From an uncultured Bacteroidales bacterium (GTDB lineage Bacteria > Bacteroidota > Bacteroidia > Bacteroidales > P3), in NCBI GenBank assembly GCA_900317285.1, contig ONGA01000002.1, forward strand, positions 114,627 to 178,626: DNA of 64,000 nt, given 5' to 3'. Positions 17,602-25,095 of the stretch are shown here, one piece after another (positions within the stretch are counted from its first letter, which is position 1; each line of letters starts with the position of its first letter). The notes beneath the pieces were generated by a model. It saw nothing but the letters and a program-made list of their open reading frames with translations. It made no database searches and was not told where the DNA came from. A program made the translations under genes and the position numbers.

Positions 17602-18861
17602 TTACACCTTTTTCAATCTTTTTTCTTTTCTGCCGATAAAGTTAAATATGGCTGCAGCAATGATAATGCCGCCAGCGATGGCGATAGTGACCTTGATAGC
17701 GGTGAAGCCGGTGGTGGCGGCAAGCCGCAAATGATTGGCCACAAGATGATAAGTCGTCCAAAAGATGCCACCTCCGGGCACAAGAGGTATGATGCCGCAT
17801 ATAAGGAACACCGTCGTGGGACACTTGCGCCATACGGCCAGCAGCGTACTGGTCAGCGCCACCGCCAGCGCCCCGAAGAAAGCCGCACCGGCAAGTGAGA
17901 ATTGAGAGTTGAGCATGATGTACACCGCCCAGCCGACCATCCCCGTGAGGCCACAGGTGAGATAGTAGCGGCGCGGCGTTCCGAAAAGCACAGCAAAGCC
18001 CATCGTGCCGATGAAAGCCGCCGGGAGCTGCACATACCAGTGCTGCGTGACGGCATCGGCCACAGGTACTCCCAATTGCACCATACCTCCGGCGAACATA
18101 CCGTCGGCGAGCAACGACACCACCACACCGAGGGCAATGCAGAGGAATGCCAGGAAAGCGTCGAGCAATCGGGTGGTGCCTGCGAGGTAATGCTCGTTGG
18201 CAAGGTCGCGCATGCCGTTGGTGAACGGCACTCCTGGGACAAGGGCGATGATGGTGCCGATAATCATATTGGGCAGATGAAGGTTGAATTGAAAATTGAA
18301 AATTGAAAATTGAGATAAGCGGACACACATTATGCACAACAGACCTCCTACGAGGCCGCCCAGAAGGTTGCTGAAGATGCGGCTCAGACGACTTCCGACA
18401 AAGGTCATGAAGAGGCCAAGCAACAGGCCTGCCGCGAAGGTGGCTCCCGCATCGACGAGGCTACCTCCGAACAAGATGCTGAACGACGACACCCCAAGTG
18501 CAATGCCCACCACCAGCTCCCACCACGGCTTGGATGGACTCTGACGGATGGACCGCAACCTGCGTTCAAGCTCATTGAGCGGCATCGGTGCGGCAGCATC
18601 TATCTCGCGCGAGAGCTGGTTCACCTCCACCACACGGCTCAGCTGGGTACCCCTGATGGGGATAAACTCGGCACGGGCAAAATGTTCGCCAGTAGAGATG
18701 ATGCCATTGCTGAGCACATAAAAGCTCTCGCCCTCGATGCCGTAGGCCGACGCGATGTGCTGCATGGTGTCCTCCACGCGGTTAATCTCGGCTCCGTTCT
18801 CGAGCAGTATGTGGCCAGCATCGGTGGCCAGTTGCAGCGCTTTCTCCTGTTGTATATCCAT
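17602..18861 (-). CDS. threonine/serine exporter ThrE-family protein
   Basis: A 419-aa protein uniting both ThrE parts. Residues about 1-115 form the cytoplasmic lead-in (GHILLENGAEINRVEDTM, SFYVLSNGI), then come about ten hydrophobic segments, including PGVPFTNGMRDLANEHYLAG in the first half and GIIPLVPGGGIFWTTYH in the second. ThrE proteins export threonine and serine by proton antiport. A 7-base repeat (18285-18314) encodes QFSIFNFQFN in a loop between membrane segments. Start at the ATG before DIQQEKALQL. Confidence 0.92.
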   Translation of the reverse strand: MDIQQEKALQLATDAGHILLENGAEINRVEDTMQHIASAYGIEGESFYVLSNGIISTGEHFARAEFIPIRGTQLSRVVEVNQLSREIDAAAPMPLNELERRLRSIRQSPSKPWWELVVGIALGVSSFSILFGGSLVDAGATFAAGLLLGLFMTFVGSRLSRIFSNLLGGLVGGLLCIMCVRLSQFSIFNFQFNLHLPNMIIGTIIALVPGVPFTNGMRDLANEHYLAGTTRLLDAFLAFLCIALGVVVSLLADGMFAGGMVQLGVPVADAVTQHWYVQLPAAFIGTMGFAVLFGTPRRYYLTCGLTGMVGWAVYIMLNSQFSLAGAAFFGALAVALTSTLLAVWRKCPTTVFLICGIIPLVPGGGIFWTTYHLVANHLRLAATTGFTAIKVTIAIAGGIIIAAAIFNFIGRKEKRLKKV

Positions 18862-18905
18862 TGTCGTTGTCTGTTTCTTTCAAAAAAGGTCACATGCCCT
18901 CTTCA

Positions 18906-19154
18906 TTATTTATTCAGTATCTCGCAGACGGGATCTTCGCGGAGAATCTTGGGGGCCGACTTGCCGGCCAGCACCAATATTTTTTTCCCGTCACGGTAGA
19001 TATGCAGCTGGCGTGAGCGCACCACGGCGGTCAGCTCCGGGTCGTCCTGCAGGGCCAGCCATATCTTATGATATTCGCCGTTTGCGTCGAAGAGTTTCCG
19101 CTGCAGGTGCGAACACATATTGGTTGTATCGATAGTTGTCATCTTGTCGCTCAT
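18906..19154 (-). CDS. small hypothetical protein, 82 aa
   Basis: Begins at the ATG overlapping the stop of the EFR1 gene (ATGA at 19151-19154), which supports this start over the longer open frame, itself a shadow of that gene. The product (MSDKMTTIDTTNMCSHLQRK...) has no signal or membrane segment. YHKIWLALQDDPELTAVVRSR and LHIYRDGKKILVLAGKS look like a small alpha/beta fold. I do not recognise the family. Coupling with the EFR1 gene suggests a related role. Confidence 0.62.
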   Translation of the reverse strand: MSDKMTTIDTTNMCSHLQRKLFDANGEYHKIWLALQDDPELTAVVRSRQLHIYRDGKKILVLAGKSAPKILREDPVCEILNK

Positions 19155-20059
19155 AAAGACAATTTGTTTTGAGATTCCGTCCGAATCTGCCTGGATTGTA
19201 CCGTTTCCGAGCAGAAGAACTCTGGCTTTTTTGGAGCGGCGAAGGTGCGCTCTATCATGGCCACATGGGAGAGGTATTCGTGGTCGGTGAAGGCGATGGC
19301 TCCTGTCGGGCAACGGCGGCGACAGGCCTGGCACTTGATGCAGATGCCGTCGAAGGCCGGTATTCCATCATTAGCGCCAATGCTTCCCATCGGGCAGATC
19401 TCCAAACACTTACCGCATTGCGTGCAGCGGTCGGGGTTGCACGAGGGTTTCGCCTTCAGGAAGCCCGCAGGGGCGTTGTTGGTCTTCAGCGGAGTGTAGA
19501 ATTTCTCTGGGTGAGCCTCGCCGGGAACTTTTAAAATTGAGAGTTGAGAATTGAAAATTGAGAGTTTTGCGGACAGCTGCTCGGCGAAGCGGTCGAGGGC
19601 GGCGAGGTCTTCCTCGTTGGGGCGCCCCGCACCGAGGGTGTCGCTGAACGAATGGCGAGTCACCATCGCAGCGGCACCCACGGGCTTCATGCCGCCCTCC
19701 TCCATCAGGCCCACCAACTCGGCCAGCGCATTGTCGTAGGCGCGGTTGCCGAAAGTCACAAGGGCGATGCTTTTAATGCCTGATGGCTTGAGTGCCTGAT
19801 GGCTTGAGTGGGTGATGGCGGCACGGACATAGTTGAGTGTCTTATTGGGAATTCTTCCCGCATAGACGGGTGTGGCCCAGAGGACGATATCATCGGCATC
19901 GAATACCGGCAGCGCCTCACGCTCGCGCGGCAAAGTGTAGGAATGGTATTCCACCTCGGCGTGCAGCAGAGCGCCCAGCCTTTCTGCAAGATGCTGCGCC
20001 ACCTGCCGTGTGCCACCCGTAGGGCTGAAATAGTATGTCTTAATCCTTGCCATATCCAT
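19151..20059 (-). CDS. EFR1-family flavodoxin-ferredoxin fusion
   Basis: A 302-aa protein. The N-terminal YYFSPTGGTRQVAQ is a flavodoxin FMN loop; near residue 210 come two ferredoxin motifs, CNPDRCTQCGKCLEICP and CIKCQACRRRCP, for two [4Fe-4S] clusters. This is the EFR1 layout, an electron-transfer protein of anaerobes. Two repeat insertions are visible: a 7-base array (19533-19567) encoding KLSIFNSQLSIL between the domains and an 8-base array (19774-19813) encoding HSSHQALKPSGIK. Both keep the frame. The stop overlaps the next gene and the start overlaps the PhzF stop by one base. Confidence 0.88.
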   Translation of the reverse strand: MDMARIKTYYFSPTGGTRQVAQHLAERLGALLHAEVEYHSYTLPREREALPVFDADDIVLWATPVYAGRIPNKTLNYVRAAITHSSHQALKPSGIKSIALVTFGNRAYDNALAELVGLMEEGGMKPVGAAAMVTRHSFSDTLGAGRPNEEDLAALDRFAEQLSAKLSIFNSQLSILKVPGEAHPEKFYTPLKTNNAPAGFLKAKPSCNPDRCTQCGKCLEICPMGSIGANDGIPAFDGICIKCQACRRRCPTGAIAFTDHEYLSHVAMIERTFAAPKKPEFFCSETVQSRQIRTESQNKLSL

Positions 20060-20919
20060 TAGCAGTTAATTTCTCCTTTTGCAACGATTGCGGCGGTGCC
20101 ACCCACATAGATTGTGCCGTCGGCAGAGATACGTGTGGCCACCGACGAAGGCCTTCCCATCGCCTCACCCTGCATATATGAGAAGTCACCCATTGCGGGA
20201 ATCACGCCGAGGGTTGACAGATAATGTGTCAGGGCTGCATTGGCTGTGCCGGTGGCCGATTCCTCCGGTATGCCATACGAGGGGGCGAAGTCGCGCACAT
20301 GGGCTGTAATTGTTTGATTGCCTGATTGCTTAAATGTTTGAGTGGGGAGGGCAAAACAATGGAAACTGACGGCCTTGTGCTTCTCCGTCAGCGCAGCGAC
20401 AGCCTCCATATCGGGATGCAAAGCATTGAGTGCTTCAACATCTTGAATGGGTATCATGATATCCTCCAAACCGGTGTAGGCCACTTGAACGGGCAACGAG
20501 GGGATGTAGCCATTGATGCCGAGCGCTCTGTAGATTGGAGCAATGTCGGCAATAGTCTTAACAATGCGAGGCGCAGACATCTGCATCAGCACCTTCTCGC
20601 CCACCTCAATACAGAGGTCTCCCGCCAAAGTTCGACACCGGCATTCACCTTCCGCTATCCCAAGACTGTGTAACAACGAGAATGTGGCGATGGTAGCGTG
20701 GCCGCACAGCTCCACCTCAGCCTTCGGCGTGAAGTAGCGCAGATGGTATTCCGTTGCCGACAACCTTTGCACGAAAGCCGTCTCGGAATAGCGCAGCTCC
20801 GCCGCAACCTTTATCATCAGACTTTCATCGGGGAAGGCCTCCTCACCCAGAAGCACAACTCCGGCGGGATTCCCCCCAAAGGGACGGTCCGTGAAAGCAT
20901 CGACTATATAGTAACGCAT
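20059..20919 (-). CDS. PhzF-family isomerase-like protein
   Basis: From the ATG at 20919 the protein has 286 aa, normal for the family. VDAFTDRPFGGNPAGVVLL with the conserved Glu in RYSETAFV, then RYFTPKAEVELCGHATIA and EESATGTANAALTHYL, are PhzF motifs; members isomerise or epimerise small metabolites, and this substrate is unknown. An 8-base repeat (20309-20347) encodes QTFKQSGNQTI in a loop. The frame remains open to 20967 but MRYYIVDAFT is the homologous start. Confidence 0.9.
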   Translation of the reverse strand: MRYYIVDAFTDRPFGGNPAGVVLLGEEAFPDESLMIKVAAELRYSETAFVQRLSATEYHLRYFTPKAEVELCGHATIATFSLLHSLGIAEGECRCRTLAGDLCIEVGEKVLMQMSAPRIVKTIADIAPIYRALGINGYIPSLPVQVAYTGLEDIMIPIQDVEALNALHPDMEAVAALTEKHKAVSFHCFALPTQTFKQSGNQTITAHVRDFAPSYGIPEESATGTANAALTHYLSTLGVIPAMGDFSYMQGEAMGRPSSVATRISADGTIYVGGTAAIVAKGEINC

Positions 20920-20927
20920 GAATAGTT

Positions 20928-21593
20928 TTATTCTTGTGGTGAAAATGGGCATTTTTTGCCGATGCATTGCTCGTTGATTTGGCTACGCGTGCAGTGTACC
21001 TCGGGCTTCACCATCTCCACACCGAGGTTTTCTTTGACGAAGTCGATGGCCGTCAGCACCGAGAGGTAGGAGTCGCGCTTGCAGCAGCGGGGGCCGCCGT
21101 TCTCCGCCACCTGTTCCAGCGCGCGGGCAGTCATCAGGTTGCAGAGGCGCCAGGTGTCGGTCGAGAAGGGGGTGTTGCGGGTGACGATGGAGAGGAAGAT
21201 GCCGGTGCTGATGCTCGCGCCGCAGGCGCCCATATATCCGCAGGCGCCGCCGGGCACCTGCTCGCCGCGCTCCCGCATCTCGGCAAGGGCCTCTTCGAGG
21301 TCAAGTTTGCTGCTGTCGGGCAGACAGTTGTTGTAAGCCGTCAGCAGCGCGGCTCCGACCAGCACATGGTGTTCAGGGCCGTGCATGTGGCACTCCGGCT
21401 GCGACATCAGTCGCTCCAGTATCTCTATCGGGTTGCGCGATGTGTCCTCCAAGCATAATGATACCAGAGGGTTTGTCTCCTCCAGCGCTGTCTCTGGGAC
21501 GGTGTCGTTACGATCCTGATTGCCGTTACCGCAGCCGGTCATCATGACCAGCAGCAATGTGGATGCGAATAATGTGTGTAGTATCTTTCTCAT
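20928..21593 (-). CDS. DUF5714 domain lipoprotein
   Basis: A 221-aa protein with lipobox MMTGC (Cys21). CHMHGPEHHVLVGAALLTAY, GGACGYMGACGASISTGIF and GGPRCCKRDSYLS are the conserved Cys/His-rich blocks of DUF5714, and QCIGKKCPFSP closes the protein. The density of Cys and His suggests metal or Fe-S binding, but the function is unknown. The lipoprotein signal is noteworthy since I associate the domain mainly with cytoplasmic proteins. The stop lies 8 bases before the PhzF start, and its own ATG overlaps the stop of the sugar kinase (ATGA). Confidence 0.8.
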   Translation of the reverse strand: MRKILHTLFASTLLLVMMTGCGNGNQDRNDTVPETALEETNPLVSLCLEDTSRNPIEILERLMSQPECHMHGPEHHVLVGAALLTAYNNCLPDSSKLDLEEALAEMRERGEQVPGGACGYMGACGASISTGIFLSIVTRNTPFSTDTWRLCNLMTARALEQVAENGGPRCCKRDSYLSVLTAIDFVKENLGVEMVKPEVHCTRSQINEQCIGKKCPFSPQE

Positions 21594-22498
21594 CTTATGT
21601 ATATTTTCAAAAGTTCAGCCAGCTCGTCGCTGATGTTGTTGCCGAGTTGGCGGCAGACATCCTGGCTCCAGCGCTGGGCCATCTCTATTAGGTGAGAGGT
21701 GAAAGGTGAAAGGTGAGAGGTAAGTTTGGCGTAGATGTAGCCAGCGTTGAAGTTGTCGCCGGCACCTACGGTGCTGTCGGTCTCGATGGGCTCCACCGGG
21801 TAGCTCTCGCAGCCCTCGGGCGTATATAGGCGTATCGGACGCGCGCCGTCGGTCAGGATAAGCGTCGGGCAATAGCGGCGCACCCGCTCGTAGATGGCAT
21901 CGCCGTCGTGCAGGTCGTAGAGGAAACCGAAATCCTCCGTCGAGCCACGCACCACGTCGGCCAGCCGCATATTCTCCTCGACATTGGGCATCACCTCCGG
22001 CAGCTCAGCGATATGGTTCTTGCGGAAGTTGACATCATAGTAGAGCCATACACCGGCCTCGCGGGCCTCACGAAGCAAGCGTCCCACCACAGGGCGTATC
22101 ACAGGGTTGATGGCGAAGAAGGAACCGAAGAGCACAACGTCGTCCTTACCGAAGGTCGGCAGCGGCCCGTCCAATGATACCGAAGCGTGGTCTTTATAAA
22201 AGATATACTGCGCGTCGTTATGCTCGTCGAGGAACGCCAGCGAGATATGCGACTTGACGTTCTCGTGGCGGCAGACATATTCGTCCGACACACCGTTCTC
22301 CTGCAGATAGCGGCAGATGATGTCGCCGATGTGGTCGCCACCCACTTCCGTCACCATAGCGCACGGCACGCCTGCCCGTCCGAGCGACACGATGCTGTTG
22401 AACGTCGACCCTCCCGGCACAGCCTTCTGCGGCTGGTCCTCCTTGAAGAGAATGTCAAGGACCGTTTCTCCGATACCTATCACACGATGGTTATTCAT
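21590..22498 (-). CDS. PfkB-family carbohydrate kinase (fructokinase-like)
   Basis: From the ATG at 22498 the protein has 302 aa. GIGETVLDILFKEDQPQ and PGGSTFNSIVSLGRAGVP form the sugar site, and TVGAGDNFNAGYI holds the anion hole and catalytic Asp of PfkB kinases, which phosphorylate sugars or nucleosides with ATP. Overall it looks most like fructokinase. A 7-base repeat (21690-21724) encodes KLTSHLSPFTSHL just after the GAGD motif, in frame. The longer open frame (from 22528) would begin inside the BRO-N remnant; I reject it. Confidence 0.9.
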   Translation of the reverse strand: MNNHRVIGIGETVLDILFKEDQPQKAVPGGSTFNSIVSLGRAGVPCAMVTEVGGDHIGDIICRYLQENGVSDEYVCRHENVKSHISLAFLDEHNDAQYIFYKDHASVSLDGPLPTFGKDDVVLFGSFFAINPVIRPVVGRLLREAREAGVWLYYDVNFRKNHIAELPEVMPNVEENMRLADVVRGSTEDFGFLYDLHDGDAIYERVRRYCPTLILTDGARPIRLYTPEGCESYPVEPIETDSTVGAGDNFNAGYIYAKLTSHLSPFTSHLIEMAQRWSQDVCRQLGNNISDELAELLKIYIR

Positions 22499-22725
22499 CC
22501 CAATATTGCCTTCAGTTGGGTAGTGCAACCCACCACCTCATTTTGTTCTTTCTTTAATTTAGCCTTAAGGTATTTCCTGTAGTTGCGTTTCTTCTCATGG
22601 TCATCTTATTCGTTGATGGCACCCACCACATCGAGAACCGAAAACCACCATTGGTTTTGTTTTTCGTCCAAGATGGCGCGGACCTTATGGTCTTTATAGA
22701 ATCGTATAGAAACCTTATTGCTCAT
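22495..22725 (-). pseudogene. remnant of a BRO-N/DinD-like gene with internal stop
   Basis: On the - strand from the ATG at 22725: MSNKVSIRFYKDHKVRAILD, then QWWFSVLDVVGAINE, a TAA at 22608-22606 (codon 40), then DDHEKKRNYRKYLKAKLKKE and NEVVGCTTQLK, ending at a TGA (22497-22495) that overlaps the kinase ATG. Intact relatives read INE-Q-DDY-KNRNYWKYLK and continue for hundreds of residues with a DNA-binding BRO-N-like domain. So this is a 5' fragment with one nonsense change, cut off at the kinase start. It may mark an old mobile-element boundary beside the defence island. Confidence 0.78.
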
Positions 22726-22801
22726 TTGCCGTTATATTTATTCGCGAATCCTGACATTAAAATTTTTACGGTTACTCACACATTAGCACATTCTTTTATT
22801 C

Positions 22802-22903
22802 AGTTACACGTTGGTTCCACGTGTTTTAGTTACACGTTGGCTCCACATGGTTTAGTTACACGTTGGCTCCACATGGTTTAGTTACACGTTGGCTCCACAT
22901 GGT
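22802..22903. repeat. tandem repeat, about 4 copies of 26 bp
   Basis: Copies start at 22802, 22828, 22854 and 22880; unit AGTTACACGTTGGCTCCACA plus TGGTTT. The first copy is diverged (CCACGTG instead of CCACATGG). There are no spacers, so this is not a CRISPR array. It lies between the BRO-N remnant and the 3' end of the defence operon. Confidence 0.9.
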
Positions 22904-22985
22904 CGCCGACCTCAGTTTAAGCAATCAATTGTTCAATACTTACACATTATTTTATATGAGCAAATGAGTCTGCTCTCTTTTGTGT

Positions 22986-23480
22986 TTAAATCATAGAAAG
23001 CAACAAAGACATAATGCGGTCTCTCGTTATTTCGCTTGTTATGAGTTCAAACAATTCCTCATCAATGATTGCGTATTCGTAATCGGTTTTCAATGCCGCT
23101 ACCGACCAGGACGTCCGCTGCTTCCATTCTTTAGACTTTTTGAGCGTCCAGAATGGTTCCCCGGAAAGATGATAGAACGGATTGGCGATATTGCATTTAA
23201 AGGGATAGGCTTTCTTTTCGCCTCCAAACAACTCCTCCGCCACACGGTCGTGAGGCATCTCCTCGTCGCTGTCGACATACTCCTTCCAAAGCGTTTTGAA
23301 CTTTTCTACAAGATCTGCATTCAGAAAAACCTTGTTCTCCGTGATTTTGCCTTCCTCCACCATCTCGCATATAGCCATCAGCAGCACCAACTTGTGAGGA
23401 GCCCGATAGCCCTTCACAACAGCCCTATTCATACCCGACAGCAACTCTGCATAATGCTCGAAGGTGGCTTCTGCATCCAT
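22986..23480 (-). CDS. SBD-like DNA-binding protein (RAPHK motif)
   Basis: A 164-aa protein, last gene of the 12-gene operon, 4 bases after the HerA-type gene. GYRAPHKLVLLMAICEMVEEGKI (RAPHK at 26-30), then NIANPFYHLSGEPFWTLKK, match the head domain of McrA-type enzymes that bind phosphorothioated DNA (sulfur-binding domain) and of related HNH proteins. No HNH or other nuclease motif follows, so it would be a stand-alone reader or adaptor. Whether it recognises a modification is unknown; the hydrophobic pocket residues cannot be judged by eye. Base composition matches the GC-richer core genes. Confidence 0.65.
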   Translation of the reverse strand: MDAEATFEHYAELLSGMNRAVVKGYRAPHKLVLLMAICEMVEEGKITENKVFLNADLVEKFKTLWKEYVDSDEEMPHDRVAEELFGGEKKAYPFKCNIANPFYHLSGEPFWTLKKSKEWKQRTSWSVAALKTDYEYAIIDEELFELITSEITRDRIMSLLLSMI

Positions 23481-23484
23481 ATCC

Positions 23485-25095
23485 TCAAATCAAATGGGTT
23501 ACCTTGATTTTCTTCCAGCTGGGACCTAAACCTAATTCGGCAAGCGAGCTGTCGCGGGTGATAAGTTCGCCTTTTTGCAACCCGGTGATTGCCTGTTTGA
23601 GGTCTTGCAACTGGCTTCCACTTACACCGAAGAGGTCTTTCAGTACCGAATCGTTCTGCTGTTGCTGCTTCATGATAAGCGGATACTGCGCATTGGCGTA
23701 GAAGTCGATGCTCTTGCTCTTGAAGTCTTCCATATTCTGTGTGGCCAGAATGATACTCATGCCCTTGTTGCGTCCCACAGCTATGAGGTTCTGAAGGGGT
23801 TTATTCTCAAAACCGAGCATATAGTGAGCCTCATCGATAATGGTGAAGTGGCGTATCTCCACCCGCTCATCATTCATCGCCTGTTTGGGCAGCTGCTCGT
23901 AGATGTTATTCAACTTTGAGATGACGAAATAGACGATAGCTTTAGCAATGATACCGTTCTTCTCGAAACGTCCCAGATTGATGATATTGCAGGTGTGCAC
24001 CAAGTCAATCTTGTCCTCGTCGGCGAAGATGTTATTGTTCACCAGCTGGTTGAGTACCGACTTCACGCTGTCCATATCGCCCTGTTTCTTTTCGGGCAGC
24101 AGACGGTTGTAGTGCTCGAATATCATCTTGAAGTTGACGGGCTTCATCTGGTTGGCCTTGTAGGCGTTCACGATGGCCTCGCTGAGCCGGTTGTCCATAT
24201 TGGCGCTGATTTTCGCCCCTGAGCTGATGGCCAGCAACGCTGTCGCCATCGTGGTGGAATAGAGGTTCAGTTCGTTAACGGGCTTTCCTGTAAAGTCTTT
24301 AAAGGGTGTGAACGGAAGTGGACGCTCCATAGGGTTGAGAATGGCTGTACTGTCGGTATCGAACAGCGAGAGCCAGGCAGCATTGGCGGGGTCGGAGAAC
24401 TCGCCTTTGTAGTCGAAGAGCAGGAAGTTGACCGGATAGTGGGTGTCGCTCGATGCAGAGCGCATCTGTTGCAGCAACACCGCCAGCAGGTTGCTCTTGC
24501 CGCTACCTGTGGTACCGGCCACCAGTATCTGGGTGTTCGCAATCGCCCTACTATTGATGTCAAGTGTAGCAGGCATATCGTCTCCGTAACTGCCGATGCA
24601 TAGATTCAGCACGGGAATGTCGTTGGCACTTGCACCTCCACGCAGAGGCGAGAAGCGCAGCCAATCGTCGATACCGCCTTCTTTCATCAAGATGTCGCGT
24701 CCACGAAGAATCTCGTGGGCAATCACACGACTCACAACAGCAGGTGTTTTCCAGTCGGCATCCACATCGTGGTAGCGCATCTTAAGCAGAGCCTCTACAT
24801 ATTGGCCAATATTGTATTTCGTGAAGAAGGTGCTGGAATAAGGACTGCTGGTAAGCGACAGGTTGATATTGGCCACTTCGTCACTTGTACGAGGTGTTTT
24901 ATCGGCCAATCCAGCCAACAGACACATCCTCATCACCACACTCTGAGAGATGACCACAGGGCGGTCGTTAGGATACTCCTTAAGGTTCATCCTTTGTTCG
25001 AGGGCTGCCTTCACGTCGGCTGTCATCTCGTTCATTCCCTCGAAAGACTTGATGGTATTGTTGATTACCAAATTATCTACTGTCATATCTCTCAA
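23485..25095 (-). CDS. DndE-like domain fused to HerA/FtsK-type ATPase
   Basis: A 536-aa protein. Residues about 45-140 (VMRMCLLAGL, YNIGQYVEALLKMRYHDVD, AHEILRGRDIL) follow the DndE (DUF1832) pattern, a DNA-binding protein of phosphorothioation systems. Then comes an ATPase: Walker A VAGTTGSGKSNLLAVLL (192-208), FLLFDYKGEFSD as in HerA, Walker B FTIIDEAHYMLGF and GRNKGMSIILATQNMEDF. HerA-type ATPases form hexameric DNA pumps or translocases. Its ATG overlaps the DndD-like stop (ATGA), arguing for a stoichiometric complex. The DndE assignment rests on pattern similarity only. Confidence 0.72.
   Translation of the reverse strand: MRDMTVDNLVINNTIKSFEGMNEMTADVKAALEQRMNLKEYPNDRPVVISQSVVMRMCLLAGLADKTPRTSDEVANINLSLTSSPYSSTFFTKYNIGQYVEALLKMRYHDVDADWKTPAVVSRVIAHEILRGRDILMKEGGIDDWLRFSPLRGGASANDIPVLNLCIGSYGDDMPATLDINSRAIANTQILVAGTTGSGKSNLLAVLLQQMRSASSDTHYPVNFLLFDYKGEFSDPANAAWLSLFDTDSTAILNPMERPLPFTPFKDFTGKPVNELNLYSTTMATALLAISSGAKISANMDNRLSEAIVNAYKANQMKPVNFKMIFEHYNRLLPEKKQGDMDSVKSVLNQLVNNNIFADEDKIDLVHTCNIINLGRFEKNGIIAKAIVYFVISKLNNIYEQLPKQAMNDERVEIRHFTIIDEAHYMLGFENKPLQNLIAVGRNKGMSIILATQNMEDFKSKSIDFYANAQYPLIMKQQQQNDSVLKDLFGVSGSQLQDLKQAITGLQKGELITRDSSLAELGLGPSWKKIKVTHLI

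Noticed and set aside
22597-22881. A + strand gene of 94 codons beside the defence island
   Set aside because: It runs through the BRO-N remnant in antisense and into the 26-bp repeats; its C-terminus is repeat translation.
22802-22903. CRISPR array
   Set aside because: The 26-bp units are contiguous with no spacers and only four copies.
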